DNA of 64,000 bases from Hyaloraphidium curvatum (taxonomy: Eukaryota; Monoblepharomycota; Hyaloraphidiomycetes; Hyaloraphidiales; Hyaloraphidiaceae), in the NCBI GenBank assembly GCA_025558095.1, contig JAIVFI010000013.1, positions 682,001-746,000 of the forward strand. The letters are read 5' to 3'. The position numbers and the translations under genes were made by a program. The first letter of the stretch is position 1. The number at the start of each line of letters is the position of its first letter. This document shows positions 30,288 to 42,395 of the stretch, in pieces. The notes under the pieces were generated by a model that was given only the letters and a program-made list of their open reading frames with translations, searched no databases and was not told the origin of the DNA.

Positions 30288-31533
30288 ATGAGCTCTCCGC
30301 CGTCGTTCTTTTCCGCGTCGGGCGTCGCGTTCGACCCGGTTCTGCCTGCGGGCCTGCCGCAACTGCCAGCCGATGCCGTCCCGGCGGCCCGCCCGACGGT
30401 CCTCGGCGGCGCACACGTCGAGCACCCGCACCACTTCGTGCACGCGAGCCACGCCGGCGCGAAGCATGGCCACCCTCCCGGGGGCAGCGGACACGTCGCC
30501 GGGCCGGGACAGCCGTCCCCGGGCAGCTCGCCCCCGCGCCACGCGCACCACCCGCCGCTGGTCAACCACGCGCACAGGACGCTGACGCTGCACCTGCAGC
30601 AGCGCCACCGCGCGGAGGAGCGCGCGCTGGAAAGGGAGTCGCGCAACGACCTGGTCAGGGAGCGGCGGGGCGTGCGCGGCGTCGCCGAACCCCTGTCCGC
30701 CACCCTGCCCAGGAGGATGCCGTCGCCGCCGCCCGCGATCGGCGACCCGTTCGCGCGGCTGTCGCACTCGCTGCACTCGGCGCGCCGCTTCTCGGCCGGC
30801 CCACCCGCGCTGGTCCTCACCCCGCCGTCCCCCGACGCCCCGCGCCCGCGCGAGCGGCGCAGGTCCCTGCCCCCGGACTTCTCCTTCCCACTCATGTCCC
30901 CAACCTCCCCCGTGCTCGCGACCCCCCGCGATGCAGCCACCCTCTTCGACATCCCCGAGCGGCGGCCGCCGCCCGCGCAGCACCACGAGCACGCCAAGAG
31001 GGGCGATGCGGGGAGGATGCTGGCGGCTCTGTTCCGCGGGCCGAGGGAGAGGGAGCACATGGCGCGGAGGGGGCTCGGGGGTACGAGCATGGATTTGGAC
31101 GAGGGGGGGGACGGGGTGATGAGCGTCGAGTTTGCGGGGGGCGGGATGACGAGGGAGCAGGTGGGTCGCGGACGGGCTGCGTCGGTCGTCTACACGTCTG
31201 ACAACTCGTTCATCGGGTGACCCACAGGCGCTGCAAGCTGTCGACCGCCTCATCCAAACACACCTCATCCTCCCGCGCCTCCTCTCCCTGCACCCCGCCC
31301 TCGCCTCCCACCTCTCCTCCGGCACCCGCCTCCTCCTCCCCGACATGACCCCCCTCCTCCTGGACCGCGTCCCCCCCGACGCGCTGCCCGAGGTCCCCCT
31401 GCTCATCCCGTCGCCGCAGGTGGGGCCGGGGGGCGAGCTGGTGCTCCCGCAGCTGGAGGCGTGCGTGCCCGCCGAGGTGCTCGAGAGGCTGAGGGGGCTG
31501 GCGTGGGAGGCGTTGGCGGCCGGCGTGGCATGA
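30288..31533 (+). CDS. Low-complexity protein, unknown
   Basis: Exons 30288-31160 and 31228-31533, 392 residues. The 67-nt intron starts GTGGGT and ends CCACAG and joins MTREQ to ALQAVDRLIQ in phase 0. The first 290 residues are His/Pro/Arg-rich and mostly disordered, with one charged helix (LHLQQRHRAEERALERE). Exon 2 is an ordered helical/leucine-rich domain (LIQTHLILPRLLSLHPALAS .. LRGLAWEALAAGVA). No family recognised and no membrane segment or signal peptide. The ATG at 30288 is the first in frame. Confidence 0.55.
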
Positions 31534-31678
31534 CCGCGGACCCGGGAAACGATTCTTGTGTACACTGCGCGAATACCCTTTCCGTTCCCGTGCGGGCTCC
31601 CGGGGCCGATCTGGCGACGCGGGGTGCGATCGCCGCGCCGCTGCCCCGGAACCCCGCATCCCGGCGCCCTTCCCCGCC

Positions 31679-32214
31679 ATGTCCCTCCCCTCCTACGCCC
31701 GCCTCCTCTTCGGCGTGCTCGAGCCCGCCAGCAACCTCGTCGGCGCCGTCGCGGGCCTCGCGCGGCCGCGGTGGTTCGCGACCGAGGGCCTCTGGCCGAC
31801 GTCGCCGCCGCCCGCCGCGTCGGGCGCGGGCGAGCTGGTGGACCACATGGCGAGGATGGTTCGTCGCCCGCTTCGGATCGACGCGTTTCGTGGCTTCTGA
31901 TGCGCGTACCGAATGGATTGTTCGACGGCCTGTACCCGCGACGCGTCCCGCAGTACGCCATCCCCCTCATCCCCCTGATCGGCACCTTCCTCGCCCTCTT
32001 CTCCACCGACCGCCCACCCGCCGAACAGGCCGCGCTCGCCCCTGCGCGGCGCCTGGTGATCCAGGTGCTCCTGTTCGGGGACCTCGTGCACGTGGCCAAC
32101 TGGTTCTACCCCGCCCGGAACGGGGGAACGATCAACAGGGCAGGGTTCGCGGGGAACGTGGTGTTTACGGGGGTGCTGATGGTGGGGAGGGTGGCGTATC
32201 TCGCGGGGTACTAG
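31679..32214 (+). CDS. Small four-span membrane protein (DUF7704-like)
   Basis: Exons 31679-31858 and 31954-32214, 146 residues. The 95-nt intron starts GTTCGT and ends CCGCAG and joins DHMARM to YAIPLIPLIG (phase 0). Hydrophobic segments: YARLLFGVLEPASNLVGAVA, AIPLIPLIGTFLALF, LVIQVLLFGDLVHVANWF and GNVVFTGVLMVGRVAYLAG. The pattern FxxxEPxSxLxGA at the start, D-L-V-H in the third span and R at the end fits the small fungal DUF7704 membrane proteins. I am moderately sure of that family and know of no function. Confidence 0.6.
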
Positions 32215-32475
32215 GGCGCCCCGTTCGTGGCCCGATCCGAGGTCCCCCGCTCCGCCGCAGCTGGCATCCGGCAACGTCGGCCCGCCTGCCGCTCCGGCAA
32301 TGACTTTTACGTGTACTTAAAACAGGTTGGACTACAGCTACTCTAGGTCGACGCAGCCTATGCTACTTGTAGAATACGCGAACCTGCCGCCCGGGCACCC
32401 TTCCAATAGATCCCAATACCGCAATCTCCGCTCGGGAAGCTCACCCAGAACACCACAACGACTCGCTCAGGAGGC

Positions 32476-34221
32476 TCAGAAGGCGGCGACGGCGGCCAGC
32501 ACCGCCGCGAACCCGGCCGCCGCGACGCCGCCGCCGATCCTGCCGGCCGAGGCGGGGCGTGAGGTGGTCGCGACGGTCGTGGGGGCGGCGGTCGTCACGG
32601 TGCTCGCGGCGGCGGTGGTGCTCGTTCCGGCGGCGGAAACCGTGGTGCTGGCGGCACTGGTGACGGCGCTCGCGGTCGCGGAGCCGGTTCCGGTGGCGGT
32701 GGGAACGACGGTCGCCTGCACGGGCGCGGGTCAGCTGCCTGGGAACGGAAGGCGATCGGGGGACCCACGGTCGCGGTGGCGGTGGCGGTGGTGCCGCCGA
32801 GGAAGCCCGGGGGGATGAGGACGGCGTCGATGACGTGGATCTGCGGGGGCGGCGTCAGCGCGGGCCGTCAGGGAGGGGTCCCCGCCCGCCCGCGGAACCC
32901 ACCACCCCGTTGCAGGTGCCGATGTTGGGCTGGATCACCCTGGCATTGTAGGGCGCGGTGCCGACGACGACGCCGGAGTCGGTGTTGGACACGGCGAGCG
33001 ACTGGTTGGTCAGCAGCGTGGGCAGGGAGAAGTTGCCGGCGGGGAGCTCGGTGGAGAAGGCGACGGCGGGGACCACGTGGTACGAGAGGACGGCCTGGAT
33101 GAGCTCGTTGGTGACGTTGACGCCGCTGGCCTGGAGGGAGGCGAGGGCGGTGGCGAAGGCTTCGGTCGTCGGGGCGAAGCTGGCAGTTCACGATCGGATC
33201 AGCATGATGCTCGGGGCAGGAGATCGTCCGCAAAACGCCCACATCGTCGCGTTCGGCAGGGTGTCGACGACGCTGGACAGGTTCTGCGAGGTGATGGCCT
33301 GCAGCAGCCCCGCGAACTCGGGCCCCCCGAGCCTGGCGGTGTCGGTCGGGCACAGCGGCGGGAGCACGACGCTGTCGACGACGTTGATCTGCGCCGTGTC
33401 GGTGGGGATGAAATCGACCACCGTGGCGGCGGGGTACAGGTTGTTCTTGATCTCGACGCCGTTGGAGTAGTCGACGAAGGAGCGCTGCGGGTTTTGCTGC
33501 CGGGGGGCGGGATCAGGCGGTGCTTGTGTACGCCGCGGGGGAGCGATCCCACCGTCGTGAGCTTCGAGGGGTCCGAGGAGTTGAGGAACGACGGGATCAG
33601 GGCCTGCCCGCCGGCGAACGGTCCGTACACGTGGAACTTGAGGATGCCGTTGAGCACGGCGGGGCTCGTGAGGTTGACGTCGGTGATGTTGGCGGCGGCC
33701 AGCTGGGCGGGGACATTCGTGAGGGCATCGGCAAAAGCGGCGTCGGTAGGAGCAAAGAGGGTGTTGCCGCGGACGAGGAGCTGGGCAGGGCGGGAACGAT
33801 CCAGTGTCGGTTGAGGTAAGGCGGCGGCGCCACCGCGCAACGGCACCGCGGACCCGCGCCGGAATCGGCCGTGCGGAAACCCGAGATCGCGCGCCACGCG
33901 CGGATCACACGCGTCCGCCCACGCCCCGGGGCCGCGATCCGACGCGGCGATGGACATCCGCGGCGCACAGCCATCGACCCACGGGAAGCACGTCGGGGAA
34001 CTGCAGCCCCAGGCCGACGAGCGTCGACAGGTTGTACGGCTTGGAAATGTTGCCTGCGGCGCGATCGGCTCGGATTCAGGCGCCCATCCGCGCGGCAAGG
34101 AAGGCGGCGCGGACCCACCGCTCGCGATCCCGAGGAGCGTCTCCACGGCCGTGGCCGCTTCGGCGGAGGAGGCGGCGCCGAGCGCGAAAAGCGCGGAGGC
34201 AACAAACGCGGCGAATTTCAT
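32476..34221 (-). CDS. GPI-type fasciclin (FAS1) protein A
   Basis: Seven exons: 34221-34119, 34053-33983, 33780-33553, 33496-33243, 33179-32903, 32840-32769, 32715-32476; 414 residues. Most introns start GTGGG and end in CAG. The signal peptide is MKFAAFVASALFALGA. Two FAS1 domains follow: GNTLFAPTDAAFADAL with NGILKFHVYGPF, and an H2-type TIFAPTTEAFATAL with LSYHVVPAVAFSTELPAG and the closing IHVIDAVLIPPGF. The tail is Thr/Ala rich and ends in a hydrophobic stretch after SAGRIGGG, as in GPI-anchored proteins. The likely place is the cell surface, the likely role adhesion. Exon 2-3 is interrupted by a 202-nt intron. The tandem paralogue lies upstream. Confidence 0.85.
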
Positions 34222-34557
34222 CGTGGCGGGGCGCGGCGCGGAGTCTTGGTGGCGATGGCGCGTGGGGAAGATGTGCGGCTCGCGGAAATTCGCGGGTGCT
34301 CCCCAGCCCATTCGGCGATCCCAACCTGCGCCATTCACCCAGAGTCAGTCTGGGACCTCATCGTGGGCTACTTCGCCCCGATCTCCGCCGAGATGCTTTC
34401 GAGAAAGCGTGTTACTGTTACAGACGTTGACTAAGGCAGCTAGAGACTAGTGTAGGTCGTTTTGATCAGCCTCGAACCGTCTCGGGCCAGATGTCTTCCA
34501 AACAATGCCCCAATAGATCCTCCGGAATATGGCGTTCGTCGACAAAGGCATGCCCGC
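34222..34557. other. Intergenic between tandem FAS1 genes
   Basis: 336 bases contain the promoter of FAS1 gene A and the 3' flank of gene B. No other feature seen. Confidence 0.4.
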
Positions 34558-36196
34558 TCAGAAGGCGGCGGCGGCGGCCAGGACGGCAGCGAAACCGGCC
34601 ACGGCGACGCCGGAGCCGACCTTGCCCGCGGCGGCCGGGCGCGAGGTGGTCGTGGGGGCAGCCGTCGTGGTGGGCGCGGCGGTGGCGGTGGCAGTGCCGG
34701 TTGCGGTGCGCTGTTTGGAACGGCGAAATTAGACACCTGGCGTCCGGGGTCGGCCGGAGCCAACTCACGGTGACGGTGACGGTGCTGCTGCCGCCGAGCG
34801 CGGCAATGATGCTGGGGGGAAGCAGCACTGCGTCGATCAGGTGAATCTAATGTTGACTGTGAGCAGCTTTCCAAACCGAATCAATGGTCAAGCTTACGAC
34901 GCCGTTGCAGGTGCCGACGTTGGGAAGAGTCACTTTGGCGGTGTAGGGTGCCGTGCCGACGACCACGCCCGCGGCGGTGTTGGAGATGGGCAGGGTCTCG
35001 TTGGCAAGGGTGGGCACGGTCGAGTTGCCGGCGGGGAGCTCGCTTGAGAAGGCCACGGCGGGCACCACATGGTAGGCGAGGATTCCGTTGATGAGCTCGG
35101 GGGTCAAGGTCACGTTGAGGGTCCCAAGCGCAGCCAGAGCGGTCTGAAAAGCCGTGGTGTTGGGAGCGAAGCTGGCGAAACGAATCAACGTCGGTTGGCC
35201 AGTGCCGGAACCGCAGAACTCACATGGTGGCCTGGGGCAGTGTGTTAACGACATTGGTAAGGTTCTGCTGCGTCACAGCCCCGAGGAAGCCAGCGAACTC
35301 GGGGCCGCCGAGCTTGGCGGTGTCGGTGGGGCACAGGGGGGGCAGGACGAGGTTGTTGACGACGTTGATGACGCCGTTGTCGGTGGGGATGGTGTCGATG
35401 ACCTGGGCGGGCTGGTAGAGGCCGTTGGTGATGGCGGTGCCGTTGGCGTAGTTGACCAGCGAGCGCTGGGGGTTGAGCTGCGCGGCGGCCAGGGTAAGCC
35501 AGTTGCTCGAAGGGTGATCACCGCGGTCTCCTGCACACCGTCGTGAGTTTCGAGGGGTCAGACGAGTTGAGGTACGAGTTGATCAGGGTCTGGCCGCCGG
35601 CGAAGGGGCGGTAGAGGTGGAACTTGAGGATGCCGCCGATCACGGCGGGGTCCGAGAGGTTGACGCTGGTGATGTTGGCGCCCTGGAGCGCAGCCGGGAC
35701 GGCGACCAAGGCCGAGGCGAAAGCAGCGTCGGTGGGCGCGAAGAGCGTCGTGTTCTGCGAGGCTAGCTGCGAGGCGGGAAGGAGGGGTGAGCTTCCGAAG
35801 TGGCACCGAGCAGGGGGAAGCAGGGGATCAACGCGGTGCCGGCTCGCGGCGGCCGCGCATCGCCACGTGGCGCGAGGCCTAGTCCGTCCGACATCGCCGC
35901 CGGCCGAATCGGCGAGGCACCGCGCCATCCCACGACCGCGGAACGCGCCACTCACCCCAACGACCTCGGGGTACTGGGTGGCCAGGCCGACGAGCGTCGA
36001 CACGTTGTACGGCTTGGTAATGTTGCCTTCGATTGAAATGAGCGCGATTCGCGGGCGGATAGCGGGGGACGGCCGCGATGGCGCGACTCTCACCACTGAT
36101 GATGCCGAGCAGCGTCTCGACGGTCGACGCCGCGTCCGCCGAGGCGGCGGCGCCGAGGGCGAGCAGGGCCGAGGCGGCAAACGTCGAGAATTTCAT
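34558..36196 (-). CDS. GPI-type fasciclin (FAS1) protein B
   Basis: Seven exons: 36196-36094, 36026-35956, 35766-35539, 35477-35224, 35171-34898, 34846-34769, 34710-34558; 386 residues. The first four exons are exactly as long as those of gene A (103, 71, 228 and 254 nt) with the same phases, so the two arose by tandem duplication. The signal peptide is MKFSTFAASALLALGA. FAS1 marks: NTTLFAPTDAAFASAL, GGILKFHLYRPFAGG, FAPNTTAFQTAL, AYHVVPAVAFSSELPAG, IHLIDAVLLPPS. Short Thr-rich tail and hydrophobic GPI-type end (VAVAGFAAVLAAAAAF). Introns here start GTGAG, GTAAG or GTGTG rather than GTGGG. Confidence 0.85.
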
Positions 36197-37058
36197 CGTG
36201 GCGTGGCGGGCGGCGGCGGGACGCGGACGACGAGTGAACAGAAAAGTGGAGGTTCGCGTGGGAATGCTCAGCCCGCCGCAACAACCCGATCGCGCAGAGC
36301 CATCCGTGCACAGCCCCCGGCAAAAGTCGGCAGCGAGGTTCCGCGAGCTTCCACCCCGCCGCTTGACCCAGCAAACGACTTTGCCGGGCAGCGTCCACCT
36401 AGTCCGCTCCATGGACATCAGTTCCCGAAGGATCCGCGATGGTCTCGTCGGTGATGACCAAGCCGGGATGGTCCAACGTCCCGATGCGGACGAAACATGG
36501 ATCGACGGCACATCGAGCCTCGGAAACCTCGCATCGTGCTCGGTCTACCGTCCGAACAGGCTCAAGCACGTCGTGGAGGGGCTGAGGGGACTTCCACGGT
36601 CACAGATTGTCCCATGGGGATGGCACGTGAAAGCCACATTCGTAGTGGAGAGGGGAGCTCATTTTACCGCTCAAGATCGATAGTACCGACGTAGCCTCGT
36701 TACGTAACACAACTTTGCTTCCCAAAACACCAGATCCGAAGTCGATCATCTGTGCCGTCCCGCTGATATGGCACCCCATCACGGCGCCCTCGATCCAATA
36801 CAGTCGCCGGAAACCTGAAGATCATGTGCAACTCCATTCATTCATGGGATCACATCTCGGAGTTTCATGCCGTCGAACCGAACCGCCGTTGGACAGCTCA
36901 TCCGGCAGAACGGGATCCCGGCGGCGGGCAGAAGATGGACGCGCGCGCCTAAACTCGAAGTCCCCGACCACGCAAACCTCCGCTCAACACTCGGGCGAGG
37001 CCGGCGCAGTTGGTATAGAGCGCTGCACATTCAAACCGCCGACCGGCCCATCGCCTCC
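36197..37058. other. Intergenic between divergent genes
   Basis: 862 bases. The frame of the ABC1 gene is open back to 36867 without conservation. An AT-richer block around 36640-36850 holds no supported gene. Confidence 0.4.
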
Positions 37059-40000
37059 ATGCCGTCGACTTTGGGCGCCGAGACCTTCGTGGTCATCCTC
37101 ATGTCGGCCCTGACCTCCATCCCCGGCATGTGGACCGTCCTGAACGCCGTGGTGCCGGACAGCAAGGACTCGCTCTTCCTGCGGCGGCTGAAGGTCTACA
37201 ACACGGCCATCAACGCCTTTTTGCGGGTCCGGTATGCCCAGTGGAAGACCAAAGGGCTGGCGGACGACGACCCGAAGTCCATGAAGATCTGGGAGGCGAC
37301 GCACCGCAGGAATGCCGACGATTTCTACAGCGTCGGCACGTCTCTGGAGGGCGTGTGGATCAAGGCCGGTCAGGTGGGTTGGCCGGAGACCTGTCCGGCT
37401 TCTACTTCTGGAGCTGACTCCGATTCGCGTCCCGCAGTACATGAGCACTCGTGCTGACGTCCTTCCGCTGCCCTACATCGAGAAGCTCCGCCCTCTCACC
37501 GACTCGCTTCCCCCCAAGCCGTTCGAAGAGGTCGAGCAGACCATCCTCGAGGACATGGGTGTCAACTCCCTCTCCCAGGCCTTCGCTTCCGTGGACCGCA
37601 CCCCCCTCGCCACGGCTTCGATAGCCCAGGTCCACCGCGCGGTCCTGCTCGACGGCACCCAGGCGGTGGTCAAGGTGCAGCACCGCAACGTGGCGGACAA
37701 GATCCGGCAGGATCTGCGCAACCTTTCCCACATCGTGGAGCTTGTGGCGCGGTACGAGCCCGAGTGGGACCTGCGGCCGGTGCTGGACGAGTGGGCGAGG
37801 GAGTTGCCGGCGGAGCTGGACTTTAGGAAGGAAGCGGCCAACATGAAGGAGGTCGAGGACTCGATCAACGAGTTCCAGGCGTCGCTCGCGAAGCTGGACG
37901 AGCTGCCGGCGCTGTGGAAGGAGCTCGGCCTGACCAAGGACTTGCTGCGGTTCTCAGTGCGGCTGCCGAAAGTCGTGCCGGACTTTGTCAAGGAGAAGGT
38001 CCTGGTGCTCGAATACGTCGACGGCTTCCGGCTCAGCGAGGTCAACAAGATGAAGGCCGCCGGCGTGGACCTCGACCAGATCAGTCGCGCCATCACCCAC
38101 AGCTACGGATATCAAATCTTCACCACTGGGTGAGGCGTCGGCATGTCTCACATCGCGGAACCGTCGCTGATTCCTGCTTGCCAGGATCTACAATGCCGAC
38201 CCGCACGCAGGCAACTTCCTCGTCGCGCCGACGGACCCCACCCGCCCCGCCCACCCCGTCGATAACCCGTACCAGGCCGTCCTCCTCGACTTTGGTCTCA
38301 CCAAGCACCTCACCTCCTCGGAACGCCTCGGCCTCTCGCGCATGCTCATCTCGGCGTCCGAGGTGGACTACGCCGGCCTGCTCTCGTCGCTCGAGGAGAT
38401 CGGACTGAAGCTCAACATTGATGAGCCCCAGGCCAGCATGGACGTGGTGCGGTTCCTCTTCCGGCGCGGCGAATCCCGGGAGGAATCGATGGAGACCAAC
38501 AAGCAGAAGCGGGAGGAGTGGGAAAAGGCGGACGAGGAGAGAAAGCGCAGGGAAAAGGAGCGCGGCGCGCCCCGGCGCAAGCTACTGGACGCCTTCCCCT
38601 CGTGCCTGATCCTGTTCGGCCGGGTGCTCAACCTGCTCCGCGGCGTGAGCACGGGGCTAGGGGCCAAGGAGAACTATCTCGAGGGCCTGAGCCCGTTCGC
38701 CAAGGTCGGCCTGGTGGGCGACTTTGAGTCCTCCGCGGCCGAGGAAACCCGCGGAACCGGCGCGGTGTGGGATACGGTCTCGCGGCTCCGCGAAGAGCGC
38801 CACATTCTCGGCGTGCAGGTCTCGGTGCGCAAGGCCGGCGCCGAGGTGCCCTCGCTGAGCGCCGTCGCGGGCCACATGGGCCGGTTCGACCCCCGCCCGT
38901 ACGCAAAGGACACTTTGACCAACGTCTACTCTGCCACCAAGCCCGTCGTCGCGCTGGCGATCCACTTGCTCGTCGCCGAGGGCAAGTGCGGGTACGACGA
39001 TCCCGTGGTGCGGTACTGGCCCTCGTACGCTCGCGAGGGCACGGCCAAGTCGCGAACGACGATCCGAGACGTGCTGGAACACCGCGCGGGGATGCAGGAC
39101 GCGGCAACGAGGGAGATTGCGCTGGACGCCTTCATCATGCGGGACTGGGACAAGATGATGAAGCTGATGGAGGAGGCCGAGCCGGATCCGGAGCCTGGGA
39201 CCGAGACGCGTTACCACTACTTCTCGTACGCCTGGCTCGCGGGCGGCCTGGTTCAGAAGGTCGCGGGCAAGCCGTGCATGGACTACATCCGCGAGAGGAT
39301 CTTTGTCCCCCTGGGCTACTCGACGCCCGAGACGTCGCACATGTTCATCGGCATCCCGTCGAAAGTGGTCGACACGAGGCTGGCGAGCGTGGTCTGGGAC
39401 CTGCACGAGGTGCGGGCGATGTTCTCGCGCGCGGCGGTGGAGGAGGGGGAGGAAGTGGCGGACGGCGAGCGTAACGACAGCGGGTTCGGCGTCGGGTCGA
39501 TCGAGGACCTCGTCGAGCGGACCGAGGACTCGGCGGAGAATGGAGTCGCCAACGGAGCCCCCGCCCCGGAGGCCGCCCCGGGCGCACCCGCCACGCCCAA
39601 GAAGTTCGACCTCCGCGAAGCACTGCGCTCCGACCCCCGCATGCAGGCTGCCCTGCTGACATCCAACCCGACCCTGTTCAACCACCTCTTCCTGCGCCGC
39701 GCCGTGATTCCATCGGCGAACGGGCACTTTTCCGCGCACGGACTGTCGGCCTTCCACGCCGAAATTGCGGCAGCGTGGAGCGGCAAATCGAAGATCGTGG
39801 GCCTTGACAAAGCCCGGGTGGGGAAGATGGCCTGGGGCGCGTCGGGGACCGGCTTGACTTCGGTCGAGAGGGAGCTCGCCGACCCGGCGACGGGTGTGCC
39901 GCCGTTCAAGTACCGCGTCACGCTGTCGCAGCTGGCTCGGATCGGGAAGGAGGTTGGGCAGCAGCTCGTGGGAGGTGGACTGATGCGGTATCTGTTCGTG

Positions 40001-40297
40001 CGGCCCCTCGGAGATGCCGAGCGCGCGGGCGGCGAGTCTCACGAGGTGACCGTGGGCATCGGCCACGCCGGGTTCGGCGGCTCCGTCGGGCTGGCGCTGC
40101 CGAGTGAGGACGCCTCGGTCGCGATCGTGGTGAACAAGCTGGATGTGCGCGGGGGAGTGACGAGGGAGCTGCTGGACGCGGTGGCGGGGGAGCTGGGAAT
40201 CGGGAGGGCGGCGCAGTTCGGTGCGGTGCTGGATGGAGCGGAAGGCGGCGAGGGAGCGGTGAACGCGGAGCTGAACCCGTTCGGGAGGATGATTTGA
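37059..40297 (+). CDS. ABC1 atypical kinase fused to beta-lactamase domain
   Basis: Exons 37059-37373, 37438-38129, 38185-40297; 1039 residues. The introns start GTGGGT (64 nt) and GTGAGG (55 nt). The N-terminal ABC1/ADCK/UbiB kinase has the K-x-GQ motif (WIKAGQ) split by intron 1, STRADVLPLPYIEKL, the Ala-rich loop TPLATASIAQVHRAV, VVKVQHRNVADKI, and NADPHAGNFL, LLDFGLTKHL after intron 2. The linker is Lys/Glu rich. The C-terminal half is a serine beta-lactamase/esterase-like domain with YSATKP (Ser585, Lys588), FSYAWLAGGLVQKVAGK and a late GHAGFGGSVGLALPSE box replacing KTG. ABC1 kinases act in mitochondrial or plastid lipid and quinone metabolism. The fusion occurs in some fungi and algae. 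A separate ABC1 gene could not be excluded by transcripts, but the frame is continuous. Confidence 0.85.
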
Positions 40298-40367
40298 AGA
40301 GTAGTTTTCACGGATAGATTAGATCTCTTGCTTCCTTGCTACAGCATTCGTTTCCTGTCTTTCCCTC

Positions 40368-40917
40368 TCACTTGTTTGCCTTCCCGATGATCCCCTTCTT
40401 GACGATGATGTTGCCGTAAAGCGCCGTCTCCCTGAGCGGCAGAGCCGGAGGTGAGCACACATGAAGTCGGCAAGCCGCAGCCCTTTCGCACCCACCCAGT
40501 CGCAACCACCGCAAACGCCTTCTTCGCTCTCTCGTAGAACGCGAACCTCTCCACTTCCTGCAGCTCCACGTTCCTCCCCTCGGCCTTCTCCGCTATCGCG
40601 CGGTAGGTCGCCCACACCTCGGGCTCCTTCCACCCCATCTTGACGTGCTCGTCCATCATCGCCATCACGGCCACTTCACCGTCGCCCCTCCCGATACCGG
40701 GATCGTCCAGCGGGAGCAGGGAAAGCACCGCCTCGAGCAGCTCCGGCACGCCGACGCCGTCGAACCGTAGCGCTTCTCCCAGCGCGGTCGAACGCGACAT
40801 GGAGTGCGAGGGGAAGTTGGCGTCCGCGAGCACGAGCTCGTCGCCGTGGCCCATGAGCGCGAGGCAGCGGAGCAGGTCCGGGGTGAGGATGGAGGGGACG
40901 TTCTTCAGCACCGTCAT
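40368..40917 (-). CDS. Fucose mutarotase (FucU/RbsD family)
   Basis: Exons 40917-40496 and 40431-40368, 161 residues. The 64-nt intron starts GTGGGT and ends GCTCAG and joins VVATG to ETALYGNIIVKKG. The signature runs KNVPSILTPDLLRCLALMGH, GDELVLADANFPSHS, LLEAVLSLLPLDDP, FAFYERAKKAFAVVATG. Members interconvert alpha and beta anomers of fucose (FUOM in animals, FucU in bacteria) or ribose (RbsD) in the cytosol. The length is close to the human protein. The His and Asp in MGHGDE are the expected catalytic region. Confidence 0.9.
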
Positions 40918-41420
40918 CGGATGCGGGGCCGGGGGCGAAGAACGGGGAGAAGGGGCGAGATACGCGCGATGTGGGGATTTCAGACGCGTGGGAGTGGGGA
41001 CGACGCGTGGAAAAAGCACCAGCAGTTGGAACGTGAGAATCTTGGGGAGGGGTGGCAAGAGAGCTGGCGCGGTTGACCTATGCTGGGGCGCCAACGGTCC
41101 TCCACGAGCTTCCGGGCAGGACTCACGATGTTTTCAAGATGATGGAAGATGAGCTTCTGGAATGGATGCCGTGTACGCGAAAGCCGTCTTTCACGCGCTG
41201 GAATCAGGAGGCCGGATCCCGCACAAGCCAACCAAGCGTCAGCCCAGACAACGAGTGGAATCCAGCGTTTACGTGCCTCCTGGTCAAAAATCTTGCGTCT
41301 TTGAAATGATTCCTGGGCGGGGAGATGTAGCTTTCTCGTTCGAACGTTCGATGGTGCACAGCCGCGGGACCTGTGGCGCGGGAGACATCCAACCTTCACT
41401 GTCCCCACCCCTGCAGGAGC
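40918..41420. other. Intergenic between divergent genes
   Basis: 503 bases between fucose mutarotase (minus) and the SDR (plus). No exon or repeat supported. Confidence 0.4.
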
Positions 41421-42395
41421 ATGATGGCCTCTATCCACTCGCCCGCAATCACCAAAAAGGTCGTCCTGATTACGGGCGCCGCGAGCGGCTTCGGTCGCCG
41501 CCTCGCGGAGAAGGTTGCGGCCCGCGGCCCGCGCGCCCTCGTACTCGCCGACATCGACGGGGCCGCGGGCGAGGAGTTCGCCGGGGAACTGAAGGGCAAG
41601 GGCGTCAACGCGCGCTTCGTGAAGGTGGACCTCGCGGAGATGGACCAGGTCAAGGCGATGGTGGTCGGGGTGCTCAAGAACGAGGGCGGGATCGACGTGC
41701 TCGTCAACGTGGGCACTCGAGGCGCTTGGACCTCTCCGTTTATGCTGATGCGGTCAATCGCCGACTTCCGATTGCCCAGAATGCCGGGTACGGCGACTCA
41801 ACCTTCAACCGTGCCGTAGAGCGCGGCGACGTGGACTTCCCGCCCGACCGTTGGATCAAAATGACCCAAGTCAACTACTTTGCCCTCGTCTACGCGACCC
41901 AGATCGCCTGCGCCGCCGCGCGCAAGTCCGACCGCCCCTTGGTGGTCGTCTCCACCGCCAGCATGGCCGGCATTCTACCCCAGCCGGAGCCCGTCTACTC
42001 CTCGGGCAAGGCCGCGGTGATCCACTTCACCCGCAGCCTGGCGTCGCTCGCGCCGCTGGTCCGCGCGGCGGCGGTGTGCCCGAATGCCGCGGAGACGGGG
42101 TTCATGGCGGCTTCGTATGACGGGGACGAGATGAAGGGGTTCGCGGAGGCGATGAAGCCCAATATGGTGACGGTGGACAGCGTGTCGGACGCGCTGCTGC
42201 GCTGCATCGAGGAGACGAAGCTCGCAGGTGGGTCGCCTTTGGGGCCGGGTCGATTTTGCGTGAGTTGACCGCTGATGCTGCTTGCCCGTTGCCCAATCAG
42301 GCCAGATCGTCCGGATCGTGCCGCGCGGGACGGATGTGTGGGACCCGAGGACGGGCAAGACCACGCCGATCGACAAGTTTTCGGGCCGGCTGTAG
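41421..42395 (+). CDS. Short-chain dehydrogenase/reductase
   Basis: Exons 41421-41708, 41780-42227, 42301-42395; 276 residues. Introns of 71 and 73 nt start GTGGGC and GTGGGT. The cofactor site is TGAASGFG near residue 19 with LADID after strand 2. The NNAG motif is split exactly by intron 1 (VLVN/NAGYG). Active site Ser156-region (VVSTASMAG), Tyr169 and Lys173 in YSSGK. An aspartate after strand 2 suggests NAD. The general build is that of 15-hydroxyprostaglandin-dehydrogenase-type SDRs; the substrate is unknown. Either of two adjacent ATGs (41421, 41424) may start the protein. Confidence 0.88.

Noticed and set aside
32476-32721. A free-standing Thr/Ala-rich gene
   Set aside because: It is the GPI-type last exon of FAS1 gene A, without its own ATG.
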